DNA of 64,000 bases from Castanea sativa (taxonomy: Eukaryota > Streptophyta > Magnoliopsida > Fagales > Fagaceae). The notes under the pieces were generated by a model, which ran no database searches, had not been told where the DNA came from, and was given only the letters and a program-made list of their open reading frames with translations. Shown here piece by piece: positions 23,160 to 36,354 of this stretch. The translations under genes were made by a program, and so were the position numbers. The stretch lies in assembly GCF_040712315.1 (NCBI RefSeq), contig NC_134018.1, forward strand, positions 47,989,335 through 48,053,334, given 5' to 3'. The stretch's first letter is position 1. The number at the start of each line of letters is the position of its first letter.

Positions 23160-24549
23160 TTAATTATGTGAAATTCAATTCCTTTTTTTAGGAATACGTC
23201 ACATAATAAAATCTCATACTATACGACGCTTTATTATATAAGTAGAATATATGTTGTACTCCATAATATATAAAGGTAGTTACTATATAATAAAAGTTCA
23301 TCATAATTGTGTTTTCAGATACAACGCAGCAAATGAGAACCACACCATGGAGACAGTGCTCTGCATATGAGATGAATTGCATTTTCATTCGACAAAGTCA
23401 GGAAAAAAAAAAAACTATTATTGATTACCATTTGATCCGCAATCTTTACATTTGAGGCCAGGAAGCTTCTATCTTAGAATATCTTGATAATTTCTAATTG
23501 GAAGAAGTAAAAATACTTAAAAATAAAATCCAAAATCTCCTATCCTCAATTAAACTCAATCTGATTCATCCTCAATTATGTCCACGCAAAGGAAACCGAA
23601 GCCAATTTCTCACATGGTGGACACGTTTTCTTGGTGCACTGAGTCCCCCACTCCCTCTGTCCTTCAGCTATGATACTGACTACCATTCTATGTATGGGGA
23701 CAAGTTTGCTGCTTTACTTAGTGGAGTAACTATACTCTCACACTATGCTTAGGATATTGTAAAGAATGAACTGAGAGAGATAGAATTGAGTTTAATCAAA
23801 ATGAACATAAATGAATTATATATCTACTTTTATCTTGAGTGGATGTTTGAAAGGAAATGAACAGAACGTAAACCAACTTTGTTAAGAAATTTAATAAAAA
23901 ATAATTATGTTATAACAGCATTATTAATACACCATTACTTTAATAAAAATAGTGATACATGCATTAATTTAAGGAAAAAAATAGATCTATTATAAGGATT
24001 TCGGTAAAAATTCATTAAGACAGAAAATAGAGTTATCTGTTGGGCGGAGGCTTAGTGGGCTAAGTCCAGCATCCTGTTAGAGATGGAAGCTAGGTTGTGT
24101 TGAGTCTCAATCAGTTTGTTAGTGCTGGACTACCACACTTTAAGGGAACAAAGTTGCACCCTTACTATTAGTAATACCTTTTAGTGTAATGAGTAAGCGC
24201 TTAGTCCTAATATTATCCTTTTATTAAACTCCCAAATAATGGAATGAAAAGAATATTTTTTAAAAATTCTTTTCCTGGTATTCCGTTCATTCTATTCCGT
24301 TTTCGGTTTTCCATAAAAGTTAGTATAAAAAGAAAGGAAGACGTGTTAAGATTGATTTGTATTTATGAGAAAATGAATAAGGAAAAAAAGAAAAAAAAGA
24401 AAAAAGAAAAAAAATAAAACTGTATTTAAAGTGAACTTTCATTCTTCATTTTGCTCGTGACCTTTTTTGCATCAGAGAGAAAGAAAGAGAAACTTCATTT
24501 TGCTCGTAACCTATTTGCATTAGAGAGAGAAAGATAAATTTAGCTTAAC
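23160..24549 (+). promoter_or_regulatory. Upstream region of WAT1-related gene 1
   Basis: Contains the block conserved upstream of all five WAT1 copies (23611-23646, GGACACGTTTTCTTGGTGCA). A TATA-like TATTTAAAG at about 24422 lies ~130 bp before the ATG. Just before the ATG, ATTTAGCTTAACATG is shared with the other copies. A 40-50 bp segment (TTCATTTTGCTCGT) is duplicated in the presumed 5' UTR. Confidence 0.5.
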
Positions 24550-27240
24550 ATGTCTAAGGAGTCCATAACTCAATTGTATAAGAAGGTGAAGCCATATTTG
24601 GCAGTATTTCTATTGCAATTAGGAAATGCAGGGATGGCCATAGTTAGTAAGTTTGCTCTAGACAAGGGAATGAGCCAACATGTGTTCGTAGTCTACCGAC
24701 ATGCCATTGCCTTTGTTGTCATTGCTCCTTTTGCCATTGTCTTGGATAGGTCTCCATTTTTTCTCTTCTTATTGTTTACATTTGTTTCAACTCTTTTCTT
24801 CAGCATTACATGTTGAACGAGATGAAAAAGCTAATCACATTAATTTATTACTCTTAACAGGAAAATAAGACCAAAGTTGACCTTCTCTGTCTTTGTAAAG
24901 ATTGCATTGATCGGCTTATTGGAGTAAGAATCTGGACCACTAAGCAAATAACCTTCAAACAGACACTTTACTATTACTCTTCTCACTTATGCTTTCATTT
25001 TCTGCTACTCAGGCCTGTAATGGACCAGAACTTGTTCTACACTGGGATGAAAATGACTACAGCAACTTTCGCAACTGCCATTTGCAATGTTCTTCCTGCC
25101 TTTTCAATTGCAATGGCTTGGATTTTAGGGTAACTCTTTCTAGCCCCCATTCACGTTCTTGCATTGCATGCATACATATATTAGGTACAAAATTTTTGGG
25201 TTGCTTCAAATTTATGAATGCTTTTGTAGTCTTGAGAAAGTATATCTGAGGAGACTGCCAGGCCTGGCAAAGGTATTGGGGACTATAGTCACGGTTGGGG
25301 GAGCTATGTTTATGACTCTGGTTAATGGACCTATGTTGAATTTGCCATGGACTCATGTAAATGGACATCAAGAATCTACTAGTTCAGCAAATAATAAACA
25401 AGATGTCATCAAGGGCGCTCTCATGATGCTAGCAGGTTGTGTCTGCTGGTCTGCTTTCATTATTCTTCAAGTAAGAGTCTAATCGTCATTAATTTAATTT
25501 TCAATTTCAGTTTAAAATGATCACACGCACAAACAAGTGGATCAGGTTAGTGGTCATCGAAAAAAATTAATTTAAAACCCCAAAAGCTTATGCATTGGAT
25601 TAATTGAATAAATAATTTGTATTGTTGCCGCTAAAACGTACATAGCAATAATCAACATCATTAATTATTGTTGCCGCTAAAATTATTATGATTTTTTTTT
25701 CTTTTATAATAGAATTTACCCCCAAACCGGGTATAATGAACATTTCTTTAAGCCACTACATGGGGAATAATAAGACAATCCATGTGGACTTTTAGTTAGA
25801 TGACTTATTTAATGAGTCGTGGTATAATACATTTGGATGATGTTATAAATTGTCACATAAATTTGGAGTAAAACTATGTCCATTATTATTGTTATTATTA
25901 AAATTATTATGATTATCAGAGTATGATAAATGAATCTTGTCTTTAAAAGACAATTCACATGCACTTTTGGTCATATGAGATATTTGATGACATATGTGAT
26001 TTAATACATTTAAATGGTTTTATAAATTGCCGCATAATTTTGGAAGAAATCCTTGTCCATTTGTTTTATAATCACCAAAACTATTATGATTATTAGAGTA
26101 TGATACATAAATCCCATTTTAAACATTACAATCAACTTCTTCTTGCACAAGACATTCCAAATTTTTTTTAAAATAATAAAAATTTGATAGTTACAAAAAT
26201 GGGGAAAAATGAATTTGAACCATGAATGTTTATGTTGAAAATACTAGAAAGTGCCAATTAAGCGACAAGACATTTAATATTTCAAACTGTTTTTGTTAGC
26301 TTTAATTAGTGATGAAATATAATTGTTGCTTTGTAGGCAATTACGTTGAAATCATACCCAGCAGGACTTTCCCTTACAGTTTTGATATGTTTGATGGGCA
26401 CACTGGAAAGTTCCATACTAGCCGTTGCAATGGAATGGAATAACCCCACGGCCTGGTCAATACACTTTGATTCTAAGCTCTTAGCTGCTGTATACGCTGT
26501 GAGAAAATCTAACTTTAGTTACATTTTCTTTTGATGTCTTTTCTCTTTGCATTGCTTCTTACAATCTTGTGAGGCTAGCTATGTCTAGGACTTGTATTAA
26601 TACTCACAATTGAAATTTTATGCAGGGTGTAGTACGTTCAGGGTTTACCATTTACATTCAAGGCTTGATAATGAAGCAAAAGGGACCTGTTTTTGTGACT
26701 GCTTTTAATCCCCTAAGCACAATTCTAGTCGCAATTTTAGGCTTCTTCATTCTGTCCGAGATTATGTACTTAGGAGGGTATGTATATCCTACTAGGCCTA
26801 CTAAATCCGGTAACACAACATTTTTTTACAACTATTAACATGACTTGCTACATTGTGCTTGGAATGTCCATTCAAAATATTTTGTGTCATTTGGGACATT
26901 CATTAGATAACACACTATTTAATTGTTGTATATGATTTTGATTCATTTTCTTAAAGGGAATTTTGGAAAAAATATTTGGAATAATAAATACTACTATATT
27001 TGTCTTACTCATATAATTGAACTATTTTTCAGGGTTATTGGAGCAATTATCATATTTGTTGGCTTATATTTGGTTTTATGGGGCAAAAGTAAGGATCAAC
27101 TAGGATCGAAGTCAGACAATGAAAAAATAATACCAACAGCTCAAAATGTGGCTACTATGGATGAGAGGATAATTACTTCAAATCAAGAATTTATGACCAT
27201 CAATGTGACAAGTGTTAAATCTACAAATGGGACCGCTTGA
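24550..27240 (+). CDS. WAT1-related protein (UmamiT/EamA-type transporter), gene 1, intact
   Basis: Seven exons: 24550-24749, 24861-24923, 25013-25129, 25230-25470, 26337-26498, 26626-26777, 27033-27240. All introns are GT-AG, all junctions keep phase, and the total is 1143 bp, or 380 residues, normal for the family. Two EamA repeats form about ten helices, near residues 16-36, 46-63, 73-88, 104-122, 140-158, 185-205, 216-238, 256-278, 283-305 and 313-329. Family hallmarks include LLEPVMDQNLFYTGMK and KVLGTIVTVGGA. The tail is cytosolic. UmamiT proteins export amino acids or, for WAT1 itself, move auxin across the tonoplast; the substrate here cannot be told. ATG 24550 aligns with the starts of the other copies. 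This is the only complete undamaged member in the window. Confidence 0.93.
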
Positions 27241-28605
27241 AAAGTGCGGATATTGTACATTTATGCTAATATATAGTTGAAATTGTTTTCTTCCATGTGG
27301 AAAAAGTTTCACTTTATAAAGATATTTCCTTCAATACTTTTATTTTTAGACCAGTTTTAGCTGTGATTTCAACTTAAAGGAAGTGCACCCAGTGCAACTA
27401 AAAAAATATCTGTAAATTTTTTTAATAAAAAAAATTAAATATATATATTTTTCAATAATTTGTCTAAAAAAACATAAATAGTATATATATAAAATGTAGG
27501 ATATAATGTTTCTCAAAACAAAAAAATGTAGGTCATAATATGTGTTGAAAATAATTAAGAGAAATAGAAAGAATTTTTAAAATTTAAAATTTTGCCTTTG
27601 AGAGGGCCGCTTGAGTGGGCCCTAGGCACAACTAGAGTGAGTCTTGTGTTGGTTCATATTGACAACACTTAGAGGAGTGCCAATTCTGAGAGCCCTTTTT
27701 TGGCTTGATATGGAAATTGTCGGTGAATAACGTGTGTTATGCACACGTATAGAGTTGCCACTTATTTCACTATAGAAATATAAGAAAGTTTTTATGAAAA
27801 TTCAATTTTATTGAATAATTTGAAGAATTACATTAATGGATAATAAAGATAGAAAATTATATGGCTTTAATTCTAGTTAAGAAATTTTGATCATAATTAT
27901 GTTTTGAGAGATTGTTTTAATTTATGACGTCTGCTCCTGATGCTCCGTATCATTAGATCAAGATACTAATCGATTTTTGGTGGCGATAAGAATTGAATCT
28001 CAGATCTCTTATTTAACTATCGATGACTTTGTGAATTGAACTGCAACCATAATTACATTCTAAAAAAAGAAAAAAAGGTACATTATTTTGATTCCTTAGT
28101 TACAATTTTCAGAAATTGATGGCTATGTTTTATTAAGCACCTTTTCACCTAACATGTCATTATGCATGCAATGCTTCAATTTAAAAATGCTCCACCATTT
28201 GTTATTAACAGAAATTAAAATCTAATCTAATGCATGATCATATGATTATATCCATAAAAGTGCTAATTAATCCATATCATCCATGAAACTTATATAAGAT
28301 TTAGTTTTATTCCTCCATGCACAACCTCTTTCAAGTGGTGTGATGATAGACTAATCTCAATCCACGAGTCTTTCACTTGGTTATTTAAGGGAGTTGTGCG
28401 TGTTGATATATATAGGAGATTGTAGTGTATGATTCAGAGAAAATGATGAGGCTTTTAGCCCCTTTGGTTCTCTTAGGGAATTTTTGGGCTTATGGTTTTA
28501 TGGGTTTTCTAGCCCACTCTATACAGAGACTTATATGGATGTGGGTCCAATAATTCTGATGTGATTAGGGAGGGGGGGTGTTGGGCAAAGACCAACCCGG
28601 GTAGT
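27241..28605. other. Intergenic region 3' of gene 1
   Basis: The start is AT-rich, with a candidate AATAAA poly(A) signal near 27423. 28320-28500 has a diverged inverted copy at 49859-50050. I see no gene. A C/G-rich stretch near 28570-28640 borders the duplicated module. Confidence 0.5.
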
Positions 28606-31474
28606 GTAGGGAGGGATGTTATTGGGTCCATTTCCCCCCCTCATTTTTGGTCCTTTTTTCTAATTGTTGACTGGGCAACTATTTTCCAATGAGATTACGC
28701 CACATGGCATGGAAAAGGAAAAATTATCCAATGAGATTAGGTCATATGGGGTGATAAAAAAAAAAAAAAATCTAAATAACTGACAAAGATTTTTAAATTC
28801 CAAATGTGGTTTTACTCTTTATTGGGTGGTAGATAAAGAGGTTTCCATTTACATTATAAACAAAACTTGGGGTGTGTTGAGCAAGTGCCCCTTAGCCTGC
28901 ACCCGGCAAAGACAATTTTTTTTTTCCTTTCTTTTTGTGAGTGAAGGGGTCTATCTCTTTCGTCTTCTTTTCCCCCCTTTTGGCTATTAGTTATGTTGAA
29001 ATTTGTCATCTTGAATAGTGGGATTGATTTATTTTGATAGGTGTTCATCATATTTGATGCAATTTTCAATCTGGCTTTTGAGAATTATTGTTTGATTGGT
29101 GGATTTAGGTAGTAAATAGTACCAATTAAGTTTTAATAAGTTGAGTGGAATAGCATTTTCATATTGTTTTCAAGTTTTTGATTAATCTTATTTTGAATCT
29201 TATCCAGAATTAGGGAGTCATTGAAGCTTTTTTTTTAAAAAATTTTATATATATATATATATATATAATTTATAAAAAAAAAGAGTGTATTACACAAATG
29301 GGAATTTGAAGGGGAAAAAAAAAAAAAAAACCTTTGAGCATATATATATTAGGTGGTGACTCCCAACACACCCTGTTGTGCCCATAAGCATGATTCAAAT
29401 GATCGTTTAGTGGTAATTAGCATTTTTTTTATGATGTCTTACCTCCTGCGTCTATAGTTCAAAATCCACCTCCTCCTCCTCCCCCCACCCCACTATCTAG
29501 CTATATCAAAAAGGAAAGAAAAAAATATGCAACAAATGCAAACACGCTGTGAAGACATTGCTTTAAGTCTGAGATGGATGGCATTTTCATTCAACAAAGA
29601 TACTTAAACAAAACTATTATCGCCACTAGTTAAAAAAAGGTTGCAGAGCATGGCTTGGTCTCTTCCAATGCTTTAATTAGTGCCACTAATATATAATCGG
29701 CAAACTCAACGTTAGATTCCAGAAATGAAGCTTTACAGATCTTATAATATCTTGAGGTACTTAAACTCTTACAGGTAAAGTTTGAAAATTAAAAGCAAAA
29801 ATAATGTCTTGCATCAATAATTAAACTCAATTTTGATTCATCCTCAGTTACGTTTAGGCAAATTCAACCAATTCCCCACATTGCATATGGACACGTTTTC
29901 TTGGTGCACTGAGTCCTCACTACTCACCTTGGTCAGCGCTGAGTCACAGTGCTTTGCATAGTATGAGGAAAAGATTGCAAGTTTACTATGTGGAGTGTTA
30001 AGATTCTTAACACTTAAGAAATTTATAAACAATGATATGAAATGGATAGAATACACTAATACAGGGGCGGCGCTACAAGCACGTTTGAACCCTCTTACCG
30101 GAAATAAAAAATTTATATATATTTATACATATAAAAGATACTTTACTAATTTAATTAACCTATAAAAATATTTTTGCACACCTTGAATTAATTAAATCTC
30201 GTACACCCTAATCTCAAATCAGTTCAACCTAAAATCAAACAATAAAAAACATTAGCAAATTCCAAAACCATATAACAACACATATCAGTTAATCCCAGAA
30301 CCAAATAACAACACAAAGCACAAAGATCTCTCTCTCATCATGAATGTGTGTGTATATAGTATAAATATAATGTAAATTTATAATTATATAATTTAATAAT
30401 TAGGGAATACAAAAGGTTTGTTAAAATTGTGTGTATTATCATCACGTTATAGTAAATTTTTGTTATAAAGTTAATGATTTGAGAAAAAAGAAGAAGTAAA
30501 GTTAGTGATCGTTCAAGCATTGATTTGTTAAGTAGCTACTTAGTGTATTGTTTATGTATGGTTGAATGTGCTTGTATATGTCAATAATTAACACAGTGCA
30601 AGTGGGTTGAATTTTATCATTTAGTTTACAATATTTTTATAAACACAATGACAAATAGATATGATAACTGCAAAATAAAATTGTAACACCTACTCACATT
30701 GATAATATAGATAATGACAACTAATAATGAATTATCATGTAACGGTTTCAAAATATGAAGAAAAAAATTTGAAGGAAATTATAAAAATTTATATATTTAC
30801 TTTTTTTATTTGGTCGATAACTCGATATATTCAAGTATTCTTTTTATTAAATTTGATTTAATTTAAATTTCTTAATAACCCATTAAAAAAGGTTTCAAAG
30901 AGCTGCCATTGATAGAATAGGGGGAAAAAAAACATACAAGAATTACATATTTACCTTTCTTTTGTTTAAATGTTTGAAAATAATTGAATAGAATGTAAAG
31001 TAACCACATTTGAGATATGAGGGGAAAAAAAAAAAATTTATGACATTATTCTTATTATCATCATCATCATCATCATTATTATTATCATCGTCATCATCAT
31101 TATGTCAATTCTTTAACAATAAATATTGTAAAACATATTTCTTTCCATCATTTCCTCCAGATTTTGGAGGGATTAAAGAAGGACTTATGACAATAATAAA
31201 TAGCAAAAATGTTTTTTTTTTTCTCTGCTATATATTAAACTCTTAGGAATGGAAATAATTTTTTATTTTTAAATTATTTTTTACATTCCATTATCCCTTT
31301 TAATTCCCCTCTACCAAACAAGTTATAAAGGTGGAAGTATTATGATTGATTTTTATCCATGAGAAAAAGAAAAAAGAAAAAAGGAACAAAAAAAGGACTA
31401 TATATAGCGAACTTCATACTTCATTTTGCTTGAACCTTTTCACATTAGAGAGAGAAAGAAAGATTCAGCTTAAC
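28606..31474 (+). repeat. Module copy A: upstream region of WAT1-related gene 2
   Basis: Repeated at 56327-59173 (copy B) and, from about 28770, very closely at 59320-62103 (copy C). It contains an AT microsatellite near 29250, the conserved block at 29878-29916, the GGGGCGGCGCTACAAGC stretch at 30064, and a TCA/TTA trinucleotide stretch near 31052-31105. No host gene is seen in it; the short ORFs are not conserved in reading frame. Confidence 0.8.
31399..31406 (+). promoter_or_regulatory. TATA box of WAT1-related gene 2
   Basis: TATATATA, 76 bp before the ATG. The same box stands 76-78 bp before the ATG in copy C (62028), copy B (59096) and gene 3 (39537), so the start site is probably ~45 nt upstream of the ATG. 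Confidence 0.65.
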
Positions 31475-34453
31475 ATGTCTATGGAGTCTAGGACTCAATT
31501 GTATAAGAAGGTGAAGCCATTTGTGGCAATAATTTTAGTGCAACTTGGCCATGCAGGGATGTCCATAATCGGTAAGCTTGCTCTAAACAAGGGAATGAAT
31601 CCACGTGTGTTCATAGCCTACCGGTATGCCGTTGCCACTGTGATCATTGCCCCTTTTGCTATTGTCTACGATAGGTCTCCACCTCTTCGCTTCTTTTTAA
31701 ATTTACAAGATTTTCTACTCTTTTCTTCAATTACATGTAGATGAAAAAGCTAATCACATTAATTTAATGCTCTTAACAGGAAGAAAAGGGCAAAGTTGAC
31801 CTACTCTATCTTTGCCAAGATTATGTTGCTTGCCTTACTGGGGTAAGAATTTAAGCTTTTGGTTCAACCAAAACATTTTACATATATATATATATTGCCC
31901 CGTTGGATTACACTTGAACTTTCATTTTTTACTTCTCAGGCCTGTAGCATACCAGAACTTGTACTACGAGGGGATGAAGCTTACCACGGCAACTTATTCA
32001 AGAGCATTGTTCAATGTTGTTCCTGCGTTTACATTTGCAATGGCTTGGATTTTACGGTAATTCTCTTTAGTCCCATTCACGTACGTTTATGCATGCATAT
32101 ATACACATGATGTATTAAATATACGGGGTGCTTCAAATATTTGTGAATGCTTTTGTAGTCTTGAGAAAGTAAATATTAGGAGACGGGGTAGCCAGGCAAA
32201 GGTATTGGGGACCATTGTCACGATTGGAGGAGCTATGCTTATGACTCTGGTTAAAGGTCCTTCGTGGATTTGGCCATGGACATATAAACATGGCTATCAA
32301 GAATCTACTAGTGCAGGAAATAAGCAAGATGTCATCAAGGGTGCTCTCATGATGCTAGCGGGTTTTTTCTGCTGGTCTGGTTACGTTAATCTTCAAGTAA
32401 GAGTCTAATGATCAGCGTTAATTAATTTAATTTAATTTGCAATTTCAGTAGTTTAAAGTCTTGAAGAAGTGGATCAGGTTAATGGCCATTGGGAAATTTA
32501 ATTTAAACCCCAAACACTCATGCAGTGGATTAATTGAATAAATTATGCATGTTCCAAATAGATATTCCAACACAGGAGGAATTCAATCATTGGTATGTAA
32601 TCTTAACAAAAGTCCTGCTTGTCTTTCCACCGTAGTGGTTCCAAAACTTTTGGAATTCTTCTACGCAAATTTCCTCCACAAATGAACCTTTTTTGCAATG
32701 ATTCAAACACAAAAATTTGCAACCCTCTTTCACGCAAGTTTTTAGTTTTGTCGCATGACCTTTTGTAAACATCTAAAACATTATAGTAATCAACATAATT
32801 ATTGTTGTTGCCAAAAACATTATTATGGCTTTTTTTTCCTAGAGATTACTTCCAAACTAGTTTGGAGGAACATTTCTCCAACCCATTACATGAACAATTC
32901 AAAAGAGAATCATTGTACTTCAGTCAATTGACATATTTAATGAGTCATATTTAACACATGGATGATTTTATAAATCACCACAAAAATTTGGAAGAGAACT
33001 CTATCCATTTTTATTAATAATCACCAAAATTAGAGTATGATTCATGAATCTCATTTTATACATTACAATCAATTTGATCTTCTTGCACAAGGCTTTCCAA
33101 AATGTTTTTTCCCCTTTTAATTTGATTTTATAATTTGATGGTTACAACAATTGGGAAAAAGGGGATTGTACACTCTAGAAGCCTCCGTTAGAAACACTAA
33201 AAATTGCCAATTGAACTACGATGCTCGTAGCATTCCAAAAAAGTTTTAGTTAGACTTAATTAGTGATGAGATATAATGGTTGTTTTGTAGGCAATTACAC
33301 TGAAATCATATCCCACAGAGCTTTCCCTAACAGCTTTAATAACTTTGATGGCCACATTGGAAAATACCATAGTTGCTCTTGCAATGGAATGGAGGAACGT
33401 CAGGGCTTGGTCAATGCGCTTAGATATTATGCTCTTAGCTGTTGTATACGCTGTGAGAAACTCTACATTCAATTACTTTTTTTCTTTTGATGTGCTTTTC
33501 TCTTCACAGTGCTTCTTTCAAAAATATTTTGAAGCTTTAGCTATGTCTAAGACTTGCATTTATACTCTCAACTGAAATTTTACGCAGGGCATAGTACCTA
33601 CAGCGTTCAGCATTTACATTTATGGAATGCTAATAAAGGAAAAAGGACCTGTTTTTGTGACTGCTTTTAGTCCACTGAGCGCGATTCTAGTCGCAATTAT
33701 GAGCTCCTTCATATTGGTCGAGGCAATGTTCTTAGGAAGGTGCGCATTGATTTTTCTATCCTACTAGGCCTACTAATAAGCTTAGCGACACAACATTTTT
33801 CACAGTTATTAACATGATCAGCTATGATTAGTGCATAATAAAAGTGGTATCAATAGTGAATTTAGATGAAAGTAATGTTACTTCAATCATAATATGCCAT
33901 ATTAATAGTTGTAAAACGAAGTTGTCCCTAGTATTACAATTATGCAAAGAGAAAAAAAATGTCTGGAATTTTGATTCAAAATCTTTTGTTTCATTTGGGA
34001 CATTCATCAAAATACACATTATTTAATTATTGTAGTTGTTTTTCTTGTTGGAAAAAGATTTCAAATCATAAATATTGGGTCTGTTTGGATAGAACTTATT
34101 GCTGAAAACTGAAAACTGAAAACACTGTATCAAAATAATTTTTTAATGGGTAAAAAGTACTGTTCATGCCAAAAAGTACTGTTCATTGGCCTAAAATCAC
34201 TGTTCATGTCCAATGAACAATGACAGATGCGCTTGGAAAAAAAAAAAAAAAAAAAAAACGGGGCTAAATGTGGACGTGCTATCCAAACGTCCTCATTGTA
34301 TGACTATGGACTAACTTAGGCAACTGAACTATTTTTAGCTTTATTGGAGCAATTGTCATTATTGCTGGCCTATATGTGTTTTTATGGGGCAAGAACCAGG
34401 ATCAACCATTGAAGTCAGGCGCTGAAAAGGTAGACCAACTGCCCAAAATATAG
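31475..34453 (+). CDS. WAT1-related protein (UmamiT/EamA-type transporter), gene 2, frameshifted tail
   Basis: Exons: 31475-31674, 31780-31842, 31940-32056, 32159-32396, 33291-33452, 33588-33739, 34339-34453. The total is 1047 bp, 348 residues. All ten helices are present, for example QNLYYEGMK in exon 3, KVLGTIVTIGGA in exon 4 and GPVFVTAFSPLSAILV in exon 6. In exon 7, after GLYVFLWGK, one base is missing relative to gene 1 near 34425. The tail therefore ends VDQLPKI at TAG 34451-34453, while the old frame runs on to 34542 with residues like gene 1's tail. The lost ~30-residue tail is outside the membrane core, so the protein may still work. The exons 1-4 translation is identical to copy C. 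Confidence 0.85.
34077..34292 (+). mobile_element. MITE-like element in intron 6 of gene 2
   Basis: Begins GGGTCTGTTTGGAT and ends ATCCAAACGTCC, an imperfect terminal inverted repeat, with repeated TACTGTTCAT motifs and a long A run. It is related to 39255-39450 (GCTGAAAACTGAAAA shared). I could not find a clear target duplication. A hAT-type MITE is an inference. Confidence 0.6.
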
Positions 34454-34542
34454 CTACTGCAGATGAGCGGATAACGACTTCAAATCAAGAATTTATGGCC
34501 ATCAATATGACAAGTACAAAATCTACCGGTGGAACTGCATGA

Positions 34543-34829
34543 AAATAGCGGATATGAGACATTATATGCTTCTTGTTGTAATTGGTGTCTCCTATATGAA
34601 AAATGTTTCATTCCTTGTGAGATCATGTGATATATAATAAAATAAAATTTGGATTTTAATAGAAGTGGTCGCACTAGGTGACTATTTTTTCTCCGTGACA
34701 AGTGATTACATTTTCATTAATTATTAAATTTGTTTATCTCATTAATGGTTAGGTTAGTTTAATTTAGCTAAAACTTTATTATCTAATAAGTTTCAAGAAA
34801 TTAAAAATTCTTCCCTAAGTATGAATTTC
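34543..34829 (+). other. 3' flank of gene 2
   Basis: Carries a candidate poly(A) signal AATAAA at 34636-34641, about 180 bp after the current stop. Nothing else is recognised. Confidence 0.45.
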
Positions 34830-35744
34830 TATAAAGTTTTAGACCACTTAACAGAATAAGTTTAACCTAATATTAAACCAAGTTGATTAACAAGTTTGTT
34901 AATTAAAACTAGGTTAAACAAATATGTGTAAAACAAATATAACGCGGAAAGTAAAGAACACAAAAATCTGATGATCCAAAAAAATCAAACTAGTAAAAAA
35001 CCTGGAGAGGATTTAATTTAGCTATCTTCAAAGTAAAATAGGTCTACTATGAAAGAATTGAAGTTTGTACAATAGAATTTAGATCACTAACATCCTATTG
35101 CTACCTCGAGTATAAAACTTACTACCATGACCATGTGACAGTTCTGAGTCCACAAATTACTTCTTTCTTTGATCTACTACAACCACAAGTTCTCTTACTT
35201 GTGACTTTGAGACTCCACTCAAAAGTTTCAGATCTTCTTTAAGTTTTTTATGTAGCAACTAAAGCGATCACCAAGTTCTTGACATGAATCTTGATTTTGA
35301 TAACCCTAAGTGTGTATGAAGGTAAACACCTCTAGATCTCACAAGAGATTCAACACACAGCACATCAAAGACCTCTAAAACGTAGCTAGAGTTTTTCTTT
35401 TTATATGTGAATGAAAACATAAAACCCTACACGTCAAACGGGCTTGGGCTGAATTGTAAATTCTACAGAAAATTAATTCTGCACGATTTTCGATCGATCG
35501 GATCTAATTTTCGATCGATCGAATATAATTTTTGATCGATCGAACCTTGTAGAATTTGTCCAATAATTTAGATTGAGCCTTGTAGAATTTGTCCAATAAT
35601 TTATGCAATTACTCGATTTCGATTTTACAATTAAATATATTTTGAGCAAGCCTAAACCTAGACTTTATGTTTTGATCATGGTTTACCAACACATTACATA
35701 TTGAAGTTCAAATACATTAGTTCCTAATGTCTTAGAACCTAACA
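34830..35744 (-). mobile_element. Solo LTR, copia family A
   Basis: A 915-bp minus-strand LTR (ends AGAACCTAACA on plus) flanked by a perfect ATTTC duplication (34825-34829 and 35745-35749). It contains three GATCGATCG palindromes at 35490-35545. No internal region is present. Confidence 0.9.
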
Positions 35745-35749
35745 ATTTC

Positions 35750-36185
35750 TATTTCTTAAAATTTCAAGATAGTAAAACTAAAATTTTATTTTATTTTAAT
35801 CATCTATCATAATCCTATATTTAATATTATAAAACTTGCCCACTACATATTATAAGTGGGTCAAATGAGTATGAAGTCGGATAGTAAATTTAGTTTCAAG
35901 TGACTCACTAATTATTATAATAATTTTTATAATATTTGTAAAATATTTTTTTTACATAAAATTTTTAATTAATCAGTCGCACGTGCATGCTATTTGCATG
36001 ATTGTATCTCTTGTAATGCTTTTTTTTTTTAATTTTTTTTTTTATGATTTCTCTTGTAATGCTTTGTTTTTGCACTTCTAGTGTTATGTATGGCTTGAAT
36101 TTTAAGGTGGTGCACGAATTGCATCTCCATTTCTACTAAAAGGTTGTTGCATCTCCATTATTTGGTTTTGTCCGTTACTTTCTTG
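35750..36185. other. Unassigned spacer
   Basis: AT-rich sequence between the solo LTR and the hairpin element. No gene or repeat is recognised. Confidence 0.4.
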
Positions 36186-36189
36186 GCCA

Positions 36190-36345
36190 GAACTGCCACT
36201 ACCGGTCATATCCTATAGTGGCGTTCATAAAACGCTGCTATAGATTGATTTTTTAAATTAGTCTATAACAGCGTTTTATAAACGCCACTGTAAAGTATGA
36301 ACCTACACTTTTCAAACACCACTATAGCCCATAATAAAAAATTTC
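36190..36345. mobile_element. Palindromic hairpin element (MITE-like)
   Basis: Arms at 36213-36243 and 36263-36292 are near-perfect reverse complements, and each arm is itself partly palindromic (TAGTGGCGTT / AACGCTGCTA). CACTATAG-like ends flank it. No coding capacity. It is absent from the corresponding place in the other WAT1 upstream regions. Confidence 0.6.
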
Positions 36346-36354
36346 CGTCGTTGA

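Noticed and set aside
25057..25371. Long minus-strand ORF across exons 3-4 of gene 1 (and equivalents at 32133-32327, 40179-40418, 62762-62956)
   Set aside because: Antisense shadow of conserved WAT1 exons; present in all copies for that reason only.
30338..30520. Identical 60-codon minus ORFs at 30338 and 60945
   Set aside because: Identity follows from the recent duplication, and the diverged copy B does not keep the frame, so there is no sign of coding selection.
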